Shown: positions 50,864 to 60,497, counted from the stretch's first letter. The stretch: 64,000 nt of DNA from SZUA-430 sp034440355 (GCA_034440355.1 JAWXBY010000014.1:47544-111543), one strand, 5' to 3'. The notes: generated by a model not told the origin, from the letters alone. A program made the numbers and translations.

Positions 50864-51295
50864 TCACGGGACAACGATAACAGGGCAGGGCGCGAGGCTT
50901 GCGAGCTTCTGTGACACGCTGCCCAAGAGCAGACCCGCAAGCCGTCCGCGTCCCCGTCTCCCGACAACGATGACGTCCGCCCTTCGCGCCGCCGCCGCTT
51001 TTAGAATTGCCTCGGTCGGATCCCCGACTTCGCTTTGAACGTGAAGCTGAACGATGCCCGCCTTCGTCGCGCGCTCGCGCGCACGGAACAGCAGTCCTTG
51101 CGCGGCGACCTCGGCCACGTCGCCGGGGCCAACGTGCTCCACGGTCTCGAATGCTTCGGCGGCGTCTGCCGGAATACCGTCTTGGACCGTCACAATGATC
51201 AGTTCTGCCGCCAGCTCACTCGCTAATGTTGCAGCGGCATCGACAGCACGATCACCGCCAGTCGATCCGTCCGTCGCAACCAAAATCCGTTTCAT
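50864..51295 (-). CDS. Universal stress protein (UspA), single domain
   Basis: A 143-residue UspA-fold protein beginning MKRILVATDGSTGGDRAVD and ending with VVGRRGRGRLAGLLLGSVSQKLASLAPCPVIVVP, which has the G-x2-G-x9-G(S) ATP-binding pattern. The ATG at 51295 has gaaagg upstream; longer upstream frames lack a family match. It closes the stress island and converges on the MacB-type operon. Only a weak FNR half-like tgatata is seen upstream, so its control is unclear. Confidence 0.9.
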   Translation of the reverse strand: MKRILVATDGSTGGDRAVDAAATLASELAAELIIVTVQDGIPADAAEAFETVEHVGPGDVAEVAAQGLLFRARERATKAGIVQLHVQSEVGDPTEAILKAAAARRADVIVVGRRGRGRLAGLLLGSVSQKLASLAPCPVIVVP

Positions 51296-51545
51296 GTTCG
51301 TGGCCTTTCTCGATCGCGTTGGTGCCGTTCGCCGTCGCGCTTGATATAGCGCCTCTTTATCGCAGCCCACGCAACGCGATGCGCGGTTTCCGCTAGTCGC
51401 GAGCGGCTCTTGGACCGCGTGTGCAGCACCTGCGCCGAAGAAATCGCCGTGTTTTGCGCGAGGCACGGAACTCACGCCTGCGTGACCTCCCCCGCTGTGG
51501 CGATCGTTAACCGCGTATTGGCCTGTTGCCGTACGCATCCGGGAA

Positions 51546-53369
51546 ATGAAGAATGCGGTGATGACGTCGCCTCTATTCCACATTGACGCTGAAAGCGACC
51601 TTGGCCTGCGCGATCAGCTGCGTCAGAAGCTGGTCAGCGCCATCCTGAGCGGCACGTTTCAGCCCGGCGAACGCCTTCCGTCGTCGCGCAAACTGGCCGA
51701 GCAGCTGGGCGTCGCGCGCAACACCGTAACGCTCGCCTACCAGCAGCTCGTCGACGAAGGCTATCTGATCGCCCGCGAACGCAGCGGCCTCTACGTCAAT
51801 GAAGCGCTGGTCAAAGGCCGCGCGGACTTCGCCCGTGTCGCCGGCCGCGCCGAAGCCGCCAAGTCGACGGTCTGGCGCAACCGCGTGAAGTCGGCGCCGC
51901 CCGCCGTGCGCCGCTTCCGCTTTCCGCCCAACTGGCAAAGCTACCCGTTCCCCTTCGTCGACGGCCGCTTCGACCGCTCGTTGTTCCCCGCCGCCGAATG
52001 GCGCGAGGCCAACCGCCTGGCGCTGGGTTTGCGCGAAATCCACCAATGGTCCACCGACAGCGGTGAATCCGACGACCGCATGCTGATCGAAGAAATCCGC
52101 ACCAAGATCCTCCCGCGCCGCGGCATCCAGGCAAGCCCCGACGAAATCCTCGTGACGGTGGGCGCTCAACACGCGCTTCATCTCCTGATCGAACTTCTGA
52201 CCGACGCAACGACGCCATGCGCTGTTGAAGAGCCGGGATCCCCCGACATGCGCGAACTGTTGCTGCGCCGCGGCGTTCCGGTCGTGTCGCAACAGGTCGA
52301 TCAGGAAGGCATGGTGGTCGACGGAGCGCTCGACCGCTGCGCGATCGTCCACGTAACGCCCAGCCATCAGCGTCCCACCGGCGCGGTGATGTCGGTTGCG
52401 CGCCGCAAAGCGCTGCTCGCGAAAGCCGACACGCATGATTTCGTCATCATCGAGGACGACTACGAATTCGACGTCAACGCCGACGACGCACCGATCCCCG
52501 CTTTGCGCAGCATCGATGCCGGCAACCGCGTCGTCTATGTCGCGAGCCTCTCGAAGGTCTTGGCGCCAAGCCTGCGCCTAGGCTTTATGGTCGCCCCGCC
52601 CGAAATTATCGCCGAGGCGCGCCGCCTGCGCCAACTGACGACGCGCAACCCTCCGCTCAACAATCAGCGCACCGCCGCACTATTCCTCTCGCTCGGCCAC
52701 TACAACTCGACGGTGGTGCGCACCAACCGCGTCTTCCACGACCGCCTGATCGCGCTCCGCGACGCGCTCAACCACTATCTGCCGCAGCTGATCGCCATCG
52801 ACCCGATCCGCAGCGGCACGACATATTGGGTGCGCGGCCCTGCGACGCTGAACGTTCCAGACCTCATCCGTGAAGCCGAAGCGCGCGGCGTCCTTATCGA
52901 ACCCGTGGCGCACTATTTCGCCCGCGCCGACGCGCACGAAAACGTCTTCCGCATGGGCATCACCAGCCTGCCGATCGACCGTATCCGTGCCGGCGTCGCG
53001 GCACTCGCCGAAGTCATCCGCGACGTGATGGGCGGCGCACAGCCGGCGACGGAGCAGGGCGTCTGGCTGACCGGCAGTGCGCTCAGAGAAACGATGTCGG
53101 GCGCCACGTTGCTCTACAAAACCGTCTACGGCGAGCCGTGCTCCATCGAACTCCTGCCCGACGGTACGATGACCGGCCGCGCGGGCTACGCCGACGAGGA
53201 CCGCGACGCCGGGCGCTGGTGGATCGACGACGACCGCTGGTTTCGCCAATGGAACAACTGGGCCTACGGCGAACCGATCGGCTTTCATACGGCGCTCGAC
53301 GGCGATCGCGTGCGCTGGTTCAACACCGACAGGCGCCTCATCGACTCAGCCGTCATCTCTCGCCCCTGA
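51546..53369 (+). CDS. MocR-type GntR/aminotransferase regulator with extra C-terminal domain
   Basis: A 607-residue MocR/PdxR-type regulator. Residues 20-90 are a GntR winged helix (LRDQLRQKLVSAILSG, LPSSRKLAEQLGVARNTVTLAYQ). Residues about 135-490 resemble class I aminotransferases, with the pyridoxal-phosphate Lys K337 in SLSKVLAPSLRLG and the acidic EDDYEFD. The last 105 residues (from about 500) are unusual: they form a beta-rich piece with many Trp (GRWWIDDDRWFRQWNNW) not found in ordinary MocR proteins. It likely controls the seven downstream genes using an amine or amino acid as effector. The start at 51546 has ggga nearby; ATG 51561 is possible. Confidence 0.86.
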   Translation: MKNAVMTSPLFHIDAESDLGLRDQLRQKLVSAILSGTFQPGERLPSSRKLAEQLGVARNTVTLAYQQLVDEGYLIARERSGLYVNEALVKGRADFARVAGRAEAAKSTVWRNRVKSAPPAVRRFRFPPNWQSYPFPFVDGRFDRSLFPAAEWREANRLALGLREIHQWSTDSGESDDRMLIEEIRTKILPRRGIQASPDEILVTVGAQHALHLLIELLTDATTPCAVEEPGSPDMRELLLRRGVPVVSQQVDQEGMVVDGALDRCAIVHVTPSHQRPTGAVMSVARRKALLAKADTHDFVIIEDDYEFDVNADDAPIPALRSIDAGNRVVYVASLSKVLAPSLRLGFMVAPPEIIAEARRLRQLTTRNPPLNNQRTAALFLSLGHYNSTVVRTNRVFHDRLIALRDALNHYLPQLIAIDPIRSGTTYWVRGPATLNVPDLIREAEARGVLIEPVAHYFARADAHENVFRMGITSLPIDRIRAGVAALAEVIRDVMGGAQPATEQGVWLTGSALRETMSGATLLYKTVYGEPCSIELLPDGTMTGRAGYADEDRDAGRWWIDDDRWFRQWNNWAYGEPIGFHTALDGDRVRWFNTDRRLIDSAVISRP

Positions 53370-53404
53370 GGCGAGCGAAGAAGGTTAAAGGAGCCGCCAC
53401 AGCG

Positions 53405-53452
53405 AACTGGCACCATGCATCGCGGTCAACTGGCTCTCATTGTGGTCCAGTT
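53405..53452. promoter_or_regulatory. Candidate MocR operator with three AACTGG-type half-sites
   Basis: AACTGG occurs at 53405-53410 and 53428-53433, and its reverse complement CCAGTT at 53447-53452. The outer pair extends to cgaactgg and ccagttcg. Direct repeats about two turns apart plus an inverted copy are typical of MocR binding sites. It lies between the regulator stop and the nitrilase start. Confidence 0.45.
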
Positions 53453-53489
53453 CGGGTGTCACCATCCGCATGCAACGATTGGACGACGG

Positions 53490-54398
53490 ATGCGCCGCTT
53501 CGCCATTGCCGGCCTTCAGCTTGAGCTGACCAAGCAGGACAACCTCGACATCCTGGAGCACGAAGTGCGCCTGGTGAAGGCGCGGTTTCCCTGGGTGGAT
53601 ATGGTCGTCTGGGGCGAGCTCGCGGCCTTCGGCGCCGGCGTCGACGATGCGCAACCGATGCCGGGGCCTGCGGAACAGCGCCTGCGCCGCATGGCCCGCG
53701 ACAGCGGCGTCTGGCTGGTGCCGGGATCGCTCTATGAAAGCGTCGACGCGCGTGTCTACAACACCACGCCGGTGATCGATCCCGACGGCAACGTGGTCGC
53801 CCGCTATCGCAAGATGTTTCCGTTCCTGCCGTATGAGCAGGGGGTCGCGGCGGGTGATGAGTTCGTGACCTTCGACGTGCCCAACGTGGGCCGCTTCGGC
53901 GTCTCGATCTGTTACGACATGTGGTTCCCGGAAACGACGCGGACGCTCGCCTTCCAAGGCGCGGAAGTCATCATCCATCCCACGATGACGAACACGATCG
54001 ACCGCGACGTCGAGATCGCGATCGCGCGCGCCAACGCGGCCACGAACCAATGCTACTTCGTGGACGTCAACGTCGCGGGTCGTCTGGGCTACGGCCGTTC
54101 GGTGATCTGCGGGCCGGGCGGTGAAGTCATTCACCAAGCCGGCACGGCACGCGAAATCATCGCCGTCGAACTCGACCTCGATCAGGTGAAGGCTGCACGC
54201 GAACGCGGCTGGCACGGTCTCGGCCAAGTGATGAAGAGTTTCAGGGACAGCGACGTCGCGTTCCCGGCCCATCAAGCCGGCGCGGAGTCGGACGCGATGC
54301 GCGCGCTGGGGCCGCTGCGCAAGCCGCTGTCGCAGCGTGACGAACTGCCGGAAACGGCAACGAAAACAGGCGGGCATTTGAGAATTGCGAAGACCTAA
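53490..54398 (+). CDS. Carbon-nitrogen hydrolase (nitrilase superfamily amidase)
   Basis: A 302-residue nitrilase-fold amidase. The triad is E43 (WGELAAF), K108 (YRKMFPF) and C141 (SICYDMWFPE). The form resembles amidases and N-carbamoyl-amino-acid hydrolases more than true nitrilases. The ATG at 53490 matches family starts; the upstream in-frame ATG at 53415 would run through the proposed operator. It probably releases ammonia or a carboxylic acid from the imported compound. The next gene starts 47 bp later. Confidence 0.88.
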   Translation: MRRFAIAGLQLELTKQDNLDILEHEVRLVKARFPWVDMVVWGELAAFGAGVDDAQPMPGPAEQRLRRMARDSGVWLVPGSLYESVDARVYNTTPVIDPDGNVVARYRKMFPFLPYEQGVAAGDEFVTFDVPNVGRFGVSICYDMWFPETTRTLAFQGAEVIIHPTMTNTIDRDVEIAIARANAATNQCYFVDVNVAGRLGYGRSVICGPGGEVIHQAGTAREIIAVELDLDQVKAARERGWHGLGQVMKSFRDSDVAFPAHQAGAESDAMRALGPLRKPLSQRDELPETATKTGGHLRIAKT

Positions 54399-54445
54399 AA
54401 GGTCTCGTGAGTGGTAACAACAGTTTGCATAGTGCGGGGGCACAC

Positions 54446-56887
54446 ATGACAAAGGCAAAGACGACAACGGCCGTGCGGCTGGTAGCGCTATTGGGAACGA
54501 CGGCGCTGAGCACCGCGTTCGTCACGGCCGCGCTGGCTGACGAGGCAAAGCCCGTGCAGACCGCGCAGGCTGAAACGCCTGCACCGGCGCCGGAGGCCGA
54601 AAAGGACAAAGTCGAACGGGTCACCGTCACCGCCACGCGGCGCTCGAAGACGATCCTGAAAGTCCCCTACAACATCTCCGCGATCTCCGGCAGCGACATC
54701 GACGATCGCAAGATCCAAGACAACACCGAACTCTTGCGTGCGATCCCCGGCGTTTCCGTCGTGGATAAGGGCCAGCGCAACAACGGCGTCGTCACCAACA
54801 TCCGCATCCGCGGTCTGAACGTCGACAGTTCCATCCTGGGCGACTACGCCGTGTCCGGCGTATCGCCGGTGTCCACCTATCTCGACGAAACACCGCTCTT
54901 CGCCAACCTTCTTCTCACCGACCTTGAGCGGGTCGAAGTCCTGCGCGGTCCCCAAGGGACGCTCTACGGTTCAGGCTCGTTGGGCGGCACCGTGCGCTAC
55001 ATCTCGCGCGCGCCGGCCATCGGCGAGTTCGAAGCGTACGGCGTCGGCCATGTATCGCAAACGGCGGACTCCGAGGGCACGAACTATCAGGTCGACGGCG
55101 TCGTGAACCTACCGCTCGGCGACACCGCGGCGTTGCGTCTCGTCGGCACGCGCCGCTATTACGATGGCGTCATCGACTATCGCAACGTCTACGACCTCGA
55201 CGCGCAGGGCAGACCGACCGCGCCGCTGGGCCTCGCAAGCCCCGTCGCCGACTATCACGTCGTCGAAGACGCGGACAAATACGGCCTCTGGTACGGCCGC
55301 GCGAGTCTCTTGTGGCAACCGTCCGACGGCTTCAACGCGACGCTGAGCTACACGCATCAATCCGACGACGTCGACGCCCGCCTCGCGCAGGCGCGCGGCA
55401 ACGACGGCTTTGGTGTGCCTTACGGCGATCGTGAGGCAGGTTCGATCCAGATGGAGCCCGCGACGCGCGACGTGGACGTGGCCGCGTTGGAAGCGAACAT
55501 CGACCTCGGCTTCGCGACGCTGACCTCGTCCAGCTCCTGGTACGATCATTCGGGCGACAGCACGAGCGAGAATACCGGCTTCTACGCACAAGCGGGCTTC
55601 CTGGCCTACTACTTGACCTACCCGCGCCCGATGGCTTCGGCCGATCGCACGTTCGGTGACGAAGCCATCATCCAAGAAATGCGCCTCGTCTCGAACGGTG
55701 AGAACGTCGTCGACTACATCGTCGGCTTCTACTACCAAGACCAGGACCGCGCCTCGACGCAGATCAGCCGCCTCGTCGGCTACAAGCGCTGGTGGGACAC
55801 CGTCTGGTGTGCCGGCGATCCGGTCTGCGGCGCCGCCGTCACCGGCGACATCGACTTCGACTATTCGCGCGCCGAAACCTTTACCGACAAAGCCGTCTTC
55901 GGCGAACTGACCTGGAACATTTCGACGACCGTCCAGGCGACGGGCGGGATGCGTTACTTCGACAACGAAGCAAAGAACAACACCAGCATGGCGCTGCCGC
56001 TCTTCGGCATCCCCGGCATCAACCCGCAATACAAGACGAGCGAGGACGATGTTCTCTTCAAGGCGAACCTGTCGTGGGAGTTCGACGAAGACCAGTTGCT
56101 CTACGCAGTCTACTCGGAAGGCTACCGCCGCGGCGGCACGAACGCGGTACCGGACGGTACGCTGGGCCTCCTCGGCGAACCGCTCGCCGCCGCATATCAG
56201 CTTTACGGATCCGACCGCTCGGCCAACTACGAAGTCGGCGTCAAAGGTCAGTTGGGTTCGATCAGATACGGCGCGACGGCGTTCTTGCTCGAGTGGGATG
56301 ACCCGCAGCTCAGCACCGCAACGCCGATCTGGGGCTACTACGCCACCATCAACGGCAAGTCGGCCCGCAGCTACGGCCTCGAACTCGAAGCACAAGGTCG
56401 ATTGGGCGACAACGTCCGCTATGGCGCCGGCTACACGTATGTGAACGCCGAACTGACCGCCGACCTGCTGCTGCCGGGCGTCTCGCCGCTATTCACGGTC
56501 CCCAAGGGCACGAAGCTGCCGGGCACGCCGGAACACAGCTTCAACGTCTTCGCGGACTACACCACGCCTGTCAGCGATGACATGATGCTGGTCTTGCGCG
56601 GCGACGGCTTCTGGCAATCCGAGACCGAGAACGCGCTCAGCGTCTCCACCCGCTTCGCCGAGACGCTTGACGCCTTCGCCATCTGGAACGCCTCGGCCAG
56701 CCTGCAGTTCGGCCACTTCGACGCCACGCTGTGGGTCAAGAACGTGTTCGACGAAGAGGGCATCACCGGCGTCTACACCGAGCAATACATGGGCACGCTG
56801 CCGGCCGCGAACTACTACGGCAACGGCTCAAAGGAACTCATCGCCCTTCCGCGGACGATCGGGTTCTCGCTCGCGTACCGCTATTGA
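54446..56887 (+). CDS. TonB-dependent outer-membrane receptor
   Basis: An 813-residue TonB-dependent receptor. The signal peptide ends near ALADE, a Pro/Ala-rich spacer and TonB-box-like VERVTVTATRR follow, then the plug (about 60-190, IRIRGLNV and VEVLRGPQGTLYGSGSLGGTVRYISR) and barrel. It ends in ...SLAYRY with a terminal aromatic residue. It is unrelated in detail to the receptor at 4977. Being inside the MocR-led block, it should import the compound broken down by the neighbouring enzymes. Confidence 0.93.
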   Translation: MTKAKTTTAVRLVALLGTTALSTAFVTAALADEAKPVQTAQAETPAPAPEAEKDKVERVTVTATRRSKTILKVPYNISAISGSDIDDRKIQDNTELLRAIPGVSVVDKGQRNNGVVTNIRIRGLNVDSSILGDYAVSGVSPVSTYLDETPLFANLLLTDLERVEVLRGPQGTLYGSGSLGGTVRYISRAPAIGEFEAYGVGHVSQTADSEGTNYQVDGVVNLPLGDTAALRLVGTRRYYDGVIDYRNVYDLDAQGRPTAPLGLASPVADYHVVEDADKYGLWYGRASLLWQPSDGFNATLSYTHQSDDVDARLAQARGNDGFGVPYGDREAGSIQMEPATRDVDVAALEANIDLGFATLTSSSSWYDHSGDSTSENTGFYAQAGFLAYYLTYPRPMASADRTFGDEAIIQEMRLVSNGENVVDYIVGFYYQDQDRASTQISRLVGYKRWWDTVWCAGDPVCGAAVTGDIDFDYSRAETFTDKAVFGELTWNISTTVQATGGMRYFDNEAKNNTSMALPLFGIPGINPQYKTSEDDVLFKANLSWEFDEDQLLYAVYSEGYRRGGTNAVPDGTLGLLGEPLAAAYQLYGSDRSANYEVGVKGQLGSIRYGATAFLLEWDDPQLSTATPIWGYYATINGKSARSYGLELEAQGRLGDNVRYGAGYTYVNAELTADLLLPGVSPLFTVPKGTKLPGTPEHSFNVFADYTTPVSDDMMLVLRGDGFWQSETENALSVSTRFAETLDAFAIWNASASLQFGHFDATLWVKNVFDEEGITGVYTEQYMGTLPAANYYGNGSKELIALPRTIGFSLAYRY

Positions 56888-56949
56888 CGGCGCAGCCGAA
56901 GATGCCCCTCGCGTCTTCGGCTATGATATCCGCCGCACGGGCGGAGACG

Positions 56950-58329
56950 ATGACGGTGAACGGAGCGGATAGCGTCGGCGCGGCCATCAAGGCCGCGTGG
57001 ACATACACGGGGACAGGGCGGTTCGATCTCGCGCTGGCGTCGGCCGCGACGATCGAAGCCGACCCGGGCTTGGTCGCGCCCGCGCTGCAAAAGCTCGGCG
57101 AACTTTACACCATCTGCAGCCGTCACGACGACGCCCACCGCTGTTTCCTGCGCGCACTCGCGTTGGCGCCAAACGATGCGGCCTGCCAGTTCAACGTCGC
57201 GACGTCTCTCATCGCTCAGGGCAAGTTTACCGAAGCCGAAGCGTTGCTGGATGACCTGATCGCGCGCCACCCACGCGACTATGCCGCCTACTACACACGA
57301 GCCGGCCTTCGTCGACAGACGCCGCAAAGCAATCATGTAGACGCGATGCTAGCGCTCCTCCACGCCGGTGTTCCGGACCCAGTGGGTGAGGGCTATGTCT
57401 GCTACGCGCTGGCCAAGGAACTTGAGGACCTGCGCGAGTACGATCAGTCGTTCGCGTATCTGAAACGCGGCGCGGACAACCGCCGCCGCCGCTTGAGCTA
57501 CCGCATCGACGAAGACGAACGCGCGATCGCCGACATTATCTCGACGTTCTCAAGCGATGCGATGGCGCGCGCATCGACGGGCCATCGATCTGATCTCCCA
57601 ATCTTCGTACTCGGTCTTCCGCGCAGCGGCACGACGCTGGTGGACCGCATCCTCGATGCGCACGGCGACGTCGACAGCCTGGGTGAGGTCGCCGATTTCG
57701 GTGCCACGCTGACCCGCCTCGGACGCGGCGCACGCGACAAGTTCGAACTGATTCGCCGTTCCATCAACCTCGACATGGCGGCGCTGGGGCAGGGCTATTG
57801 TGACAGCCTGCGCAGCCGCGGCGTCCCCGCGACACGGCTGATCGACAAGACGCCGCTGAACTACCTCTACATCGGCCTCATCGCGCGCGCCCTGCCGGAC
57901 GCCTCGATCGTCCATGTCCGTCGCAAGCCGATGGAGGGGTGCTTTGCGATGTACAAAACGCTGTTCCGCATGGGCTACCCGTTCTCCTACGACCTCGACG
58001 ACCTCGCGCGATACTACATCGCCTTCGATCGCCTGACGAAGCATTGGCGCGCGCTGGCGCCGGCCAATTTGATCGAACTCAGCTACGAGACGCTGGTCGC
58101 CGATCAGGAAGGCGAAACGCGCCGTCTGCTCGCTGGTTGCGGCTTGAACTGGGACGAACGCTCCTTGGCGTTTCACGAAAGCGACCGTCCCGTCGCCACC
58201 GCCAGCGCCGCGCAAGTGCGTCAACCCATCTACAAAACGTCTGTCGGCCAATGGCGCCGCTACGAGAAACAGCTCGCACCGCTCGCGGACGCGCTGCGAC
58301 GCGCCGGCATCGACGTGGAGGGGGCATGA
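56950..58329 (+). CDS. TPR-containing sulfotransferase family protein
   Basis: A 459-residue protein. TPR-like helical repeats fill residues 10-150 (RHDDAHRCFLRALALAPND, GKFTEAEALLDDLIARHP). The sulfotransferase domain starts at about 210 with the 5'-phosphosulfate loop LGLPRSGTTL (G222-T229), followed by VHVRRKPMEGCFAMYKTLF, a 3'-phosphate-binding-like block. Enzymes of this type are often next to TonB receptors in alphaproteobacteria; the accepted target is unknown. A ggag lies 5-8 bp before ATG 56950; ATG 56902 is possible. The stop overlaps the next start (ATGA). Confidence 0.86.
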   Translation: MTVNGADSVGAAIKAAWTYTGTGRFDLALASAATIEADPGLVAPALQKLGELYTICSRHDDAHRCFLRALALAPNDAACQFNVATSLIAQGKFTEAEALLDDLIARHPRDYAAYYTRAGLRRQTPQSNHVDAMLALLHAGVPDPVGEGYVCYALAKELEDLREYDQSFAYLKRGADNRRRRLSYRIDEDERAIADIISTFSSDAMARASTGHRSDLPIFVLGLPRSGTTLVDRILDAHGDVDSLGEVADFGATLTRLGRGARDKFELIRRSINLDMAALGQGYCDSLRSRGVPATRLIDKTPLNYLYIGLIARALPDASIVHVRRKPMEGCFAMYKTLFRMGYPFSYDLDDLARYYIAFDRLTKHWRALAPANLIELSYETLVADQEGETRRLLAGCGLNWDERSLAFHESDRPVATASAAQVRQPIYKTSVGQWRRYEKQLAPLADALRRAGIDVEGA

Positions 58330-60485
58330 AGCTGAAATTGCCGATGATAGTTGCAAGCCTGTGCATGCTCGCCGCGCCGTTGCACGCGGAGACGCTGGTC
58401 GATGAGGACTTTCAGGACGGCAAGGCCGACGGCTGGGGCGGCACCGGTGAGGGCGACCTGCGCCTGACGACTTTCGAGAAGAACGTGTCGATGCGCCTGC
58501 AAAAGCGCGCGGCGGCGATCACCAAGCTGTCGACCGAGGGTTACGCGAACATCACCGTCGCCGTATCGTTCGCCGCGATGTCGCTGGAGGGCAACGAAGA
58601 TTGCATCGCCGAGGTTTCCGCCGACAACGGCACGACCTGGGCGAAGATCTTCTCGATCGGGCAGGCGCAGGCCGACGGCATCTCACTCCATCGCGGCGCC
58701 GGAACGGCGCCGGGTCTCGACAACAACGCCGGTATCTTGCTGCGCTTCAGCGTGCGCGGCGACGACGACAGCGACACCTGCTGGTTCGACGACGTCAAAG
58801 TCTCTGGCGAGGCCAAACAGGCGCAATTGTCGCCCGCGTCGCGCATAGCGCTGGCCGATCTGCAGAATGGCGAGCAGGCGCCTGCGCTGCGACCCTTCAC
58901 AGCCTTTGCACCGCCGACGACGGCGCGCCCGTCCACGAACAAGCTCGAAGGCAAGCTCGTGCTGACGGCAACCGCGGGCAAGAGTTTTCAAACTTTCCGC
59001 GACGTCTACGGCGATGCCGAAGCCAATGGAAAGGCGGCGCAGACGCTGCCCCCTTTCGCGTTCGAATTCACAACAGACGGCGACCGCATCGTGCCGGCGG
59101 TTCGCGGCCCGGTCGTCGGCACGCATGCGAACTGGGAATGGGTGTTGGAGCCCGGCCGCCTGTGGGACGAAGACGGAGGCGGCTTCACACGCGCAAGCCT
59201 TCCGTTCGCGCTACAGGAACGCAACGCCAACTGCACCCATCACGGCGCGCTGACCTTCGCCTTCAAAGCCGACGGCACGATCACCCACGCCGCCTATCAG
59301 ATTGCGGCCGAGACCTGCGCCTATTTCAAATTCGACCTCGCCGGTTGGGCGCGCGCAGCCTATGAGCCGCATGCCGTAGCGAACGCGAGCGCGCTGGTCG
59401 CGGCTCATCGTACTGAGGTCGCGGGGCGCATGAAGACTGCGCCGATCGCAGACCTCGCGCGCGACCATCCGGGCGCCGATCCCACGCAATTCGGCTCGCG
59501 CCTCGAAATCGATGCCGACGACATGACGGCCTACGGCTTCATCATCGACGGCAAGCACTATATCGGCGGCTGCGAAACGCGCGCGGGGCTCTATCCCGAC
59601 TGCGATGTGTTGCCTCTGCCGTCCTATTCGACCGCGAAATCGATCTTCGCAGGCCTTGCCGCCATGCGCATCGAAATGTTGTATCCGGGCGCACTGCAAG
59701 CAAGCGTCGCCTCGCTGGTGCCGCAATGCACCGCCGCCCGCTGGGGTGATGTGAAGCTAGTCGACGCGCTCAACATGGCGACAGGCAATCTGTCATCGAC
59801 GGGCATGGAGGTTGACGAGCGCTCATCCGCAATGCTGCCGTTCTTTCGCGCCGACAATCACGCCGGCAAGATCAAGGCCGCATGCGGGATGTTTCCGCGA
59901 ACGGCGGTGCCTGGTGCGACCTTCGCGTACCACACCGTCGACACCTATGTACTCGGCGCGGCGTTGAGCGCGTTGTGGCGTCAGAAGCGTGGTGCTTCCG
60001 CTGACGCCTACCGTGACCTGCTGGTCGATTCCGTCTGGCGGCCGTTGGGCCTCAGCCCCGACATCTACACGACCAAGCGCACGTACGACGGCGCGGGCCA
60101 ACCCTTCACCGGTTTCGGCCTAACCTACCATCGCGACGACATCGTCAAGATCGCGGTGCTGTTGAACGACAAGCTGGGTGCGCTGAACGGCGCATCGATG
60201 TTCGACGAACCGATGCTAAATGAGGCGCTCCAACGCGACCCGGCCAACCGCGGCCTAATCGCGAACGGCGACAAATTCCGCTATCGCAACGGCTTCTGGG
60301 CCTGGAACGCGACTGACTATCTAAAGTGCGCGAAGGAAACCTGGATTCCGTTCATGTCCGGTTTCGGCGGCATCAGCGTCGCTCTCATGCCGAACAACAC
60401 CGTCTACTACTACTTCAGCGACGGCGACGTGTACGCCTGGGGCCGCGCGGCGGCCGAATCCAACCGCATCAAGAAATTCTGCTGA
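58326..60485 (+). CDS. Secreted serine hydrolase (beta-lactamase/penicillin-binding fold) with N-terminal beta domain
   Basis: A 719-residue exported protein. The signal peptide ends near LHAETL. Residues about 22-170 look like a jelly-roll or carbohydrate-binding domain (LVDEDFQDGKADGWGG, WFDDVKVSGE). From about 390 a beta-lactamase-like domain follows, with nucleophile S435 in SYSTAKS (SxxK) and FAYHTVDTYVLG where Y-H-T takes the place of YxN. It probably hydrolyses an ester or amide in the periplasm. It is translationally coupled to the sulfotransferase gene. Confidence 0.8.
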   Translation: MKLKLPMIVASLCMLAAPLHAETLVDEDFQDGKADGWGGTGEGDLRLTTFEKNVSMRLQKRAAAITKLSTEGYANITVAVSFAAMSLEGNEDCIAEVSADNGTTWAKIFSIGQAQADGISLHRGAGTAPGLDNNAGILLRFSVRGDDDSDTCWFDDVKVSGEAKQAQLSPASRIALADLQNGEQAPALRPFTAFAPPTTARPSTNKLEGKLVLTATAGKSFQTFRDVYGDAEANGKAAQTLPPFAFEFTTDGDRIVPAVRGPVVGTHANWEWVLEPGRLWDEDGGGFTRASLPFALQERNANCTHHGALTFAFKADGTITHAAYQIAAETCAYFKFDLAGWARAAYEPHAVANASALVAAHRTEVAGRMKTAPIADLARDHPGADPTQFGSRLEIDADDMTAYGFIIDGKHYIGGCETRAGLYPDCDVLPLPSYSTAKSIFAGLAAMRIEMLYPGALQASVASLVPQCTAARWGDVKLVDALNMATGNLSSTGMEVDERSSAMLPFFRADNHAGKIKAACGMFPRTAVPGATFAYHTVDTYVLGAALSALWRQKRGASADAYRDLLVDSVWRPLGLSPDIYTTKRTYDGAGQPFTGFGLTYHRDDIVKIAVLLNDKLGALNGASMFDEPMLNEALQRDPANRGLIANGDKFRYRNGFWAWNATDYLKCAKETWIPFMSGFGGISVALMPNNTVYYYFSDGDVYAWGRAAAESNRIKKFC

Positions 60486-60497
60486 TCAGGACATGAT

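Noticed and set aside
51324..51340. Half FNR-like cttgatatagcgc before the single-domain universal stress gene
   Set aside because: The second half deviates at most positions.
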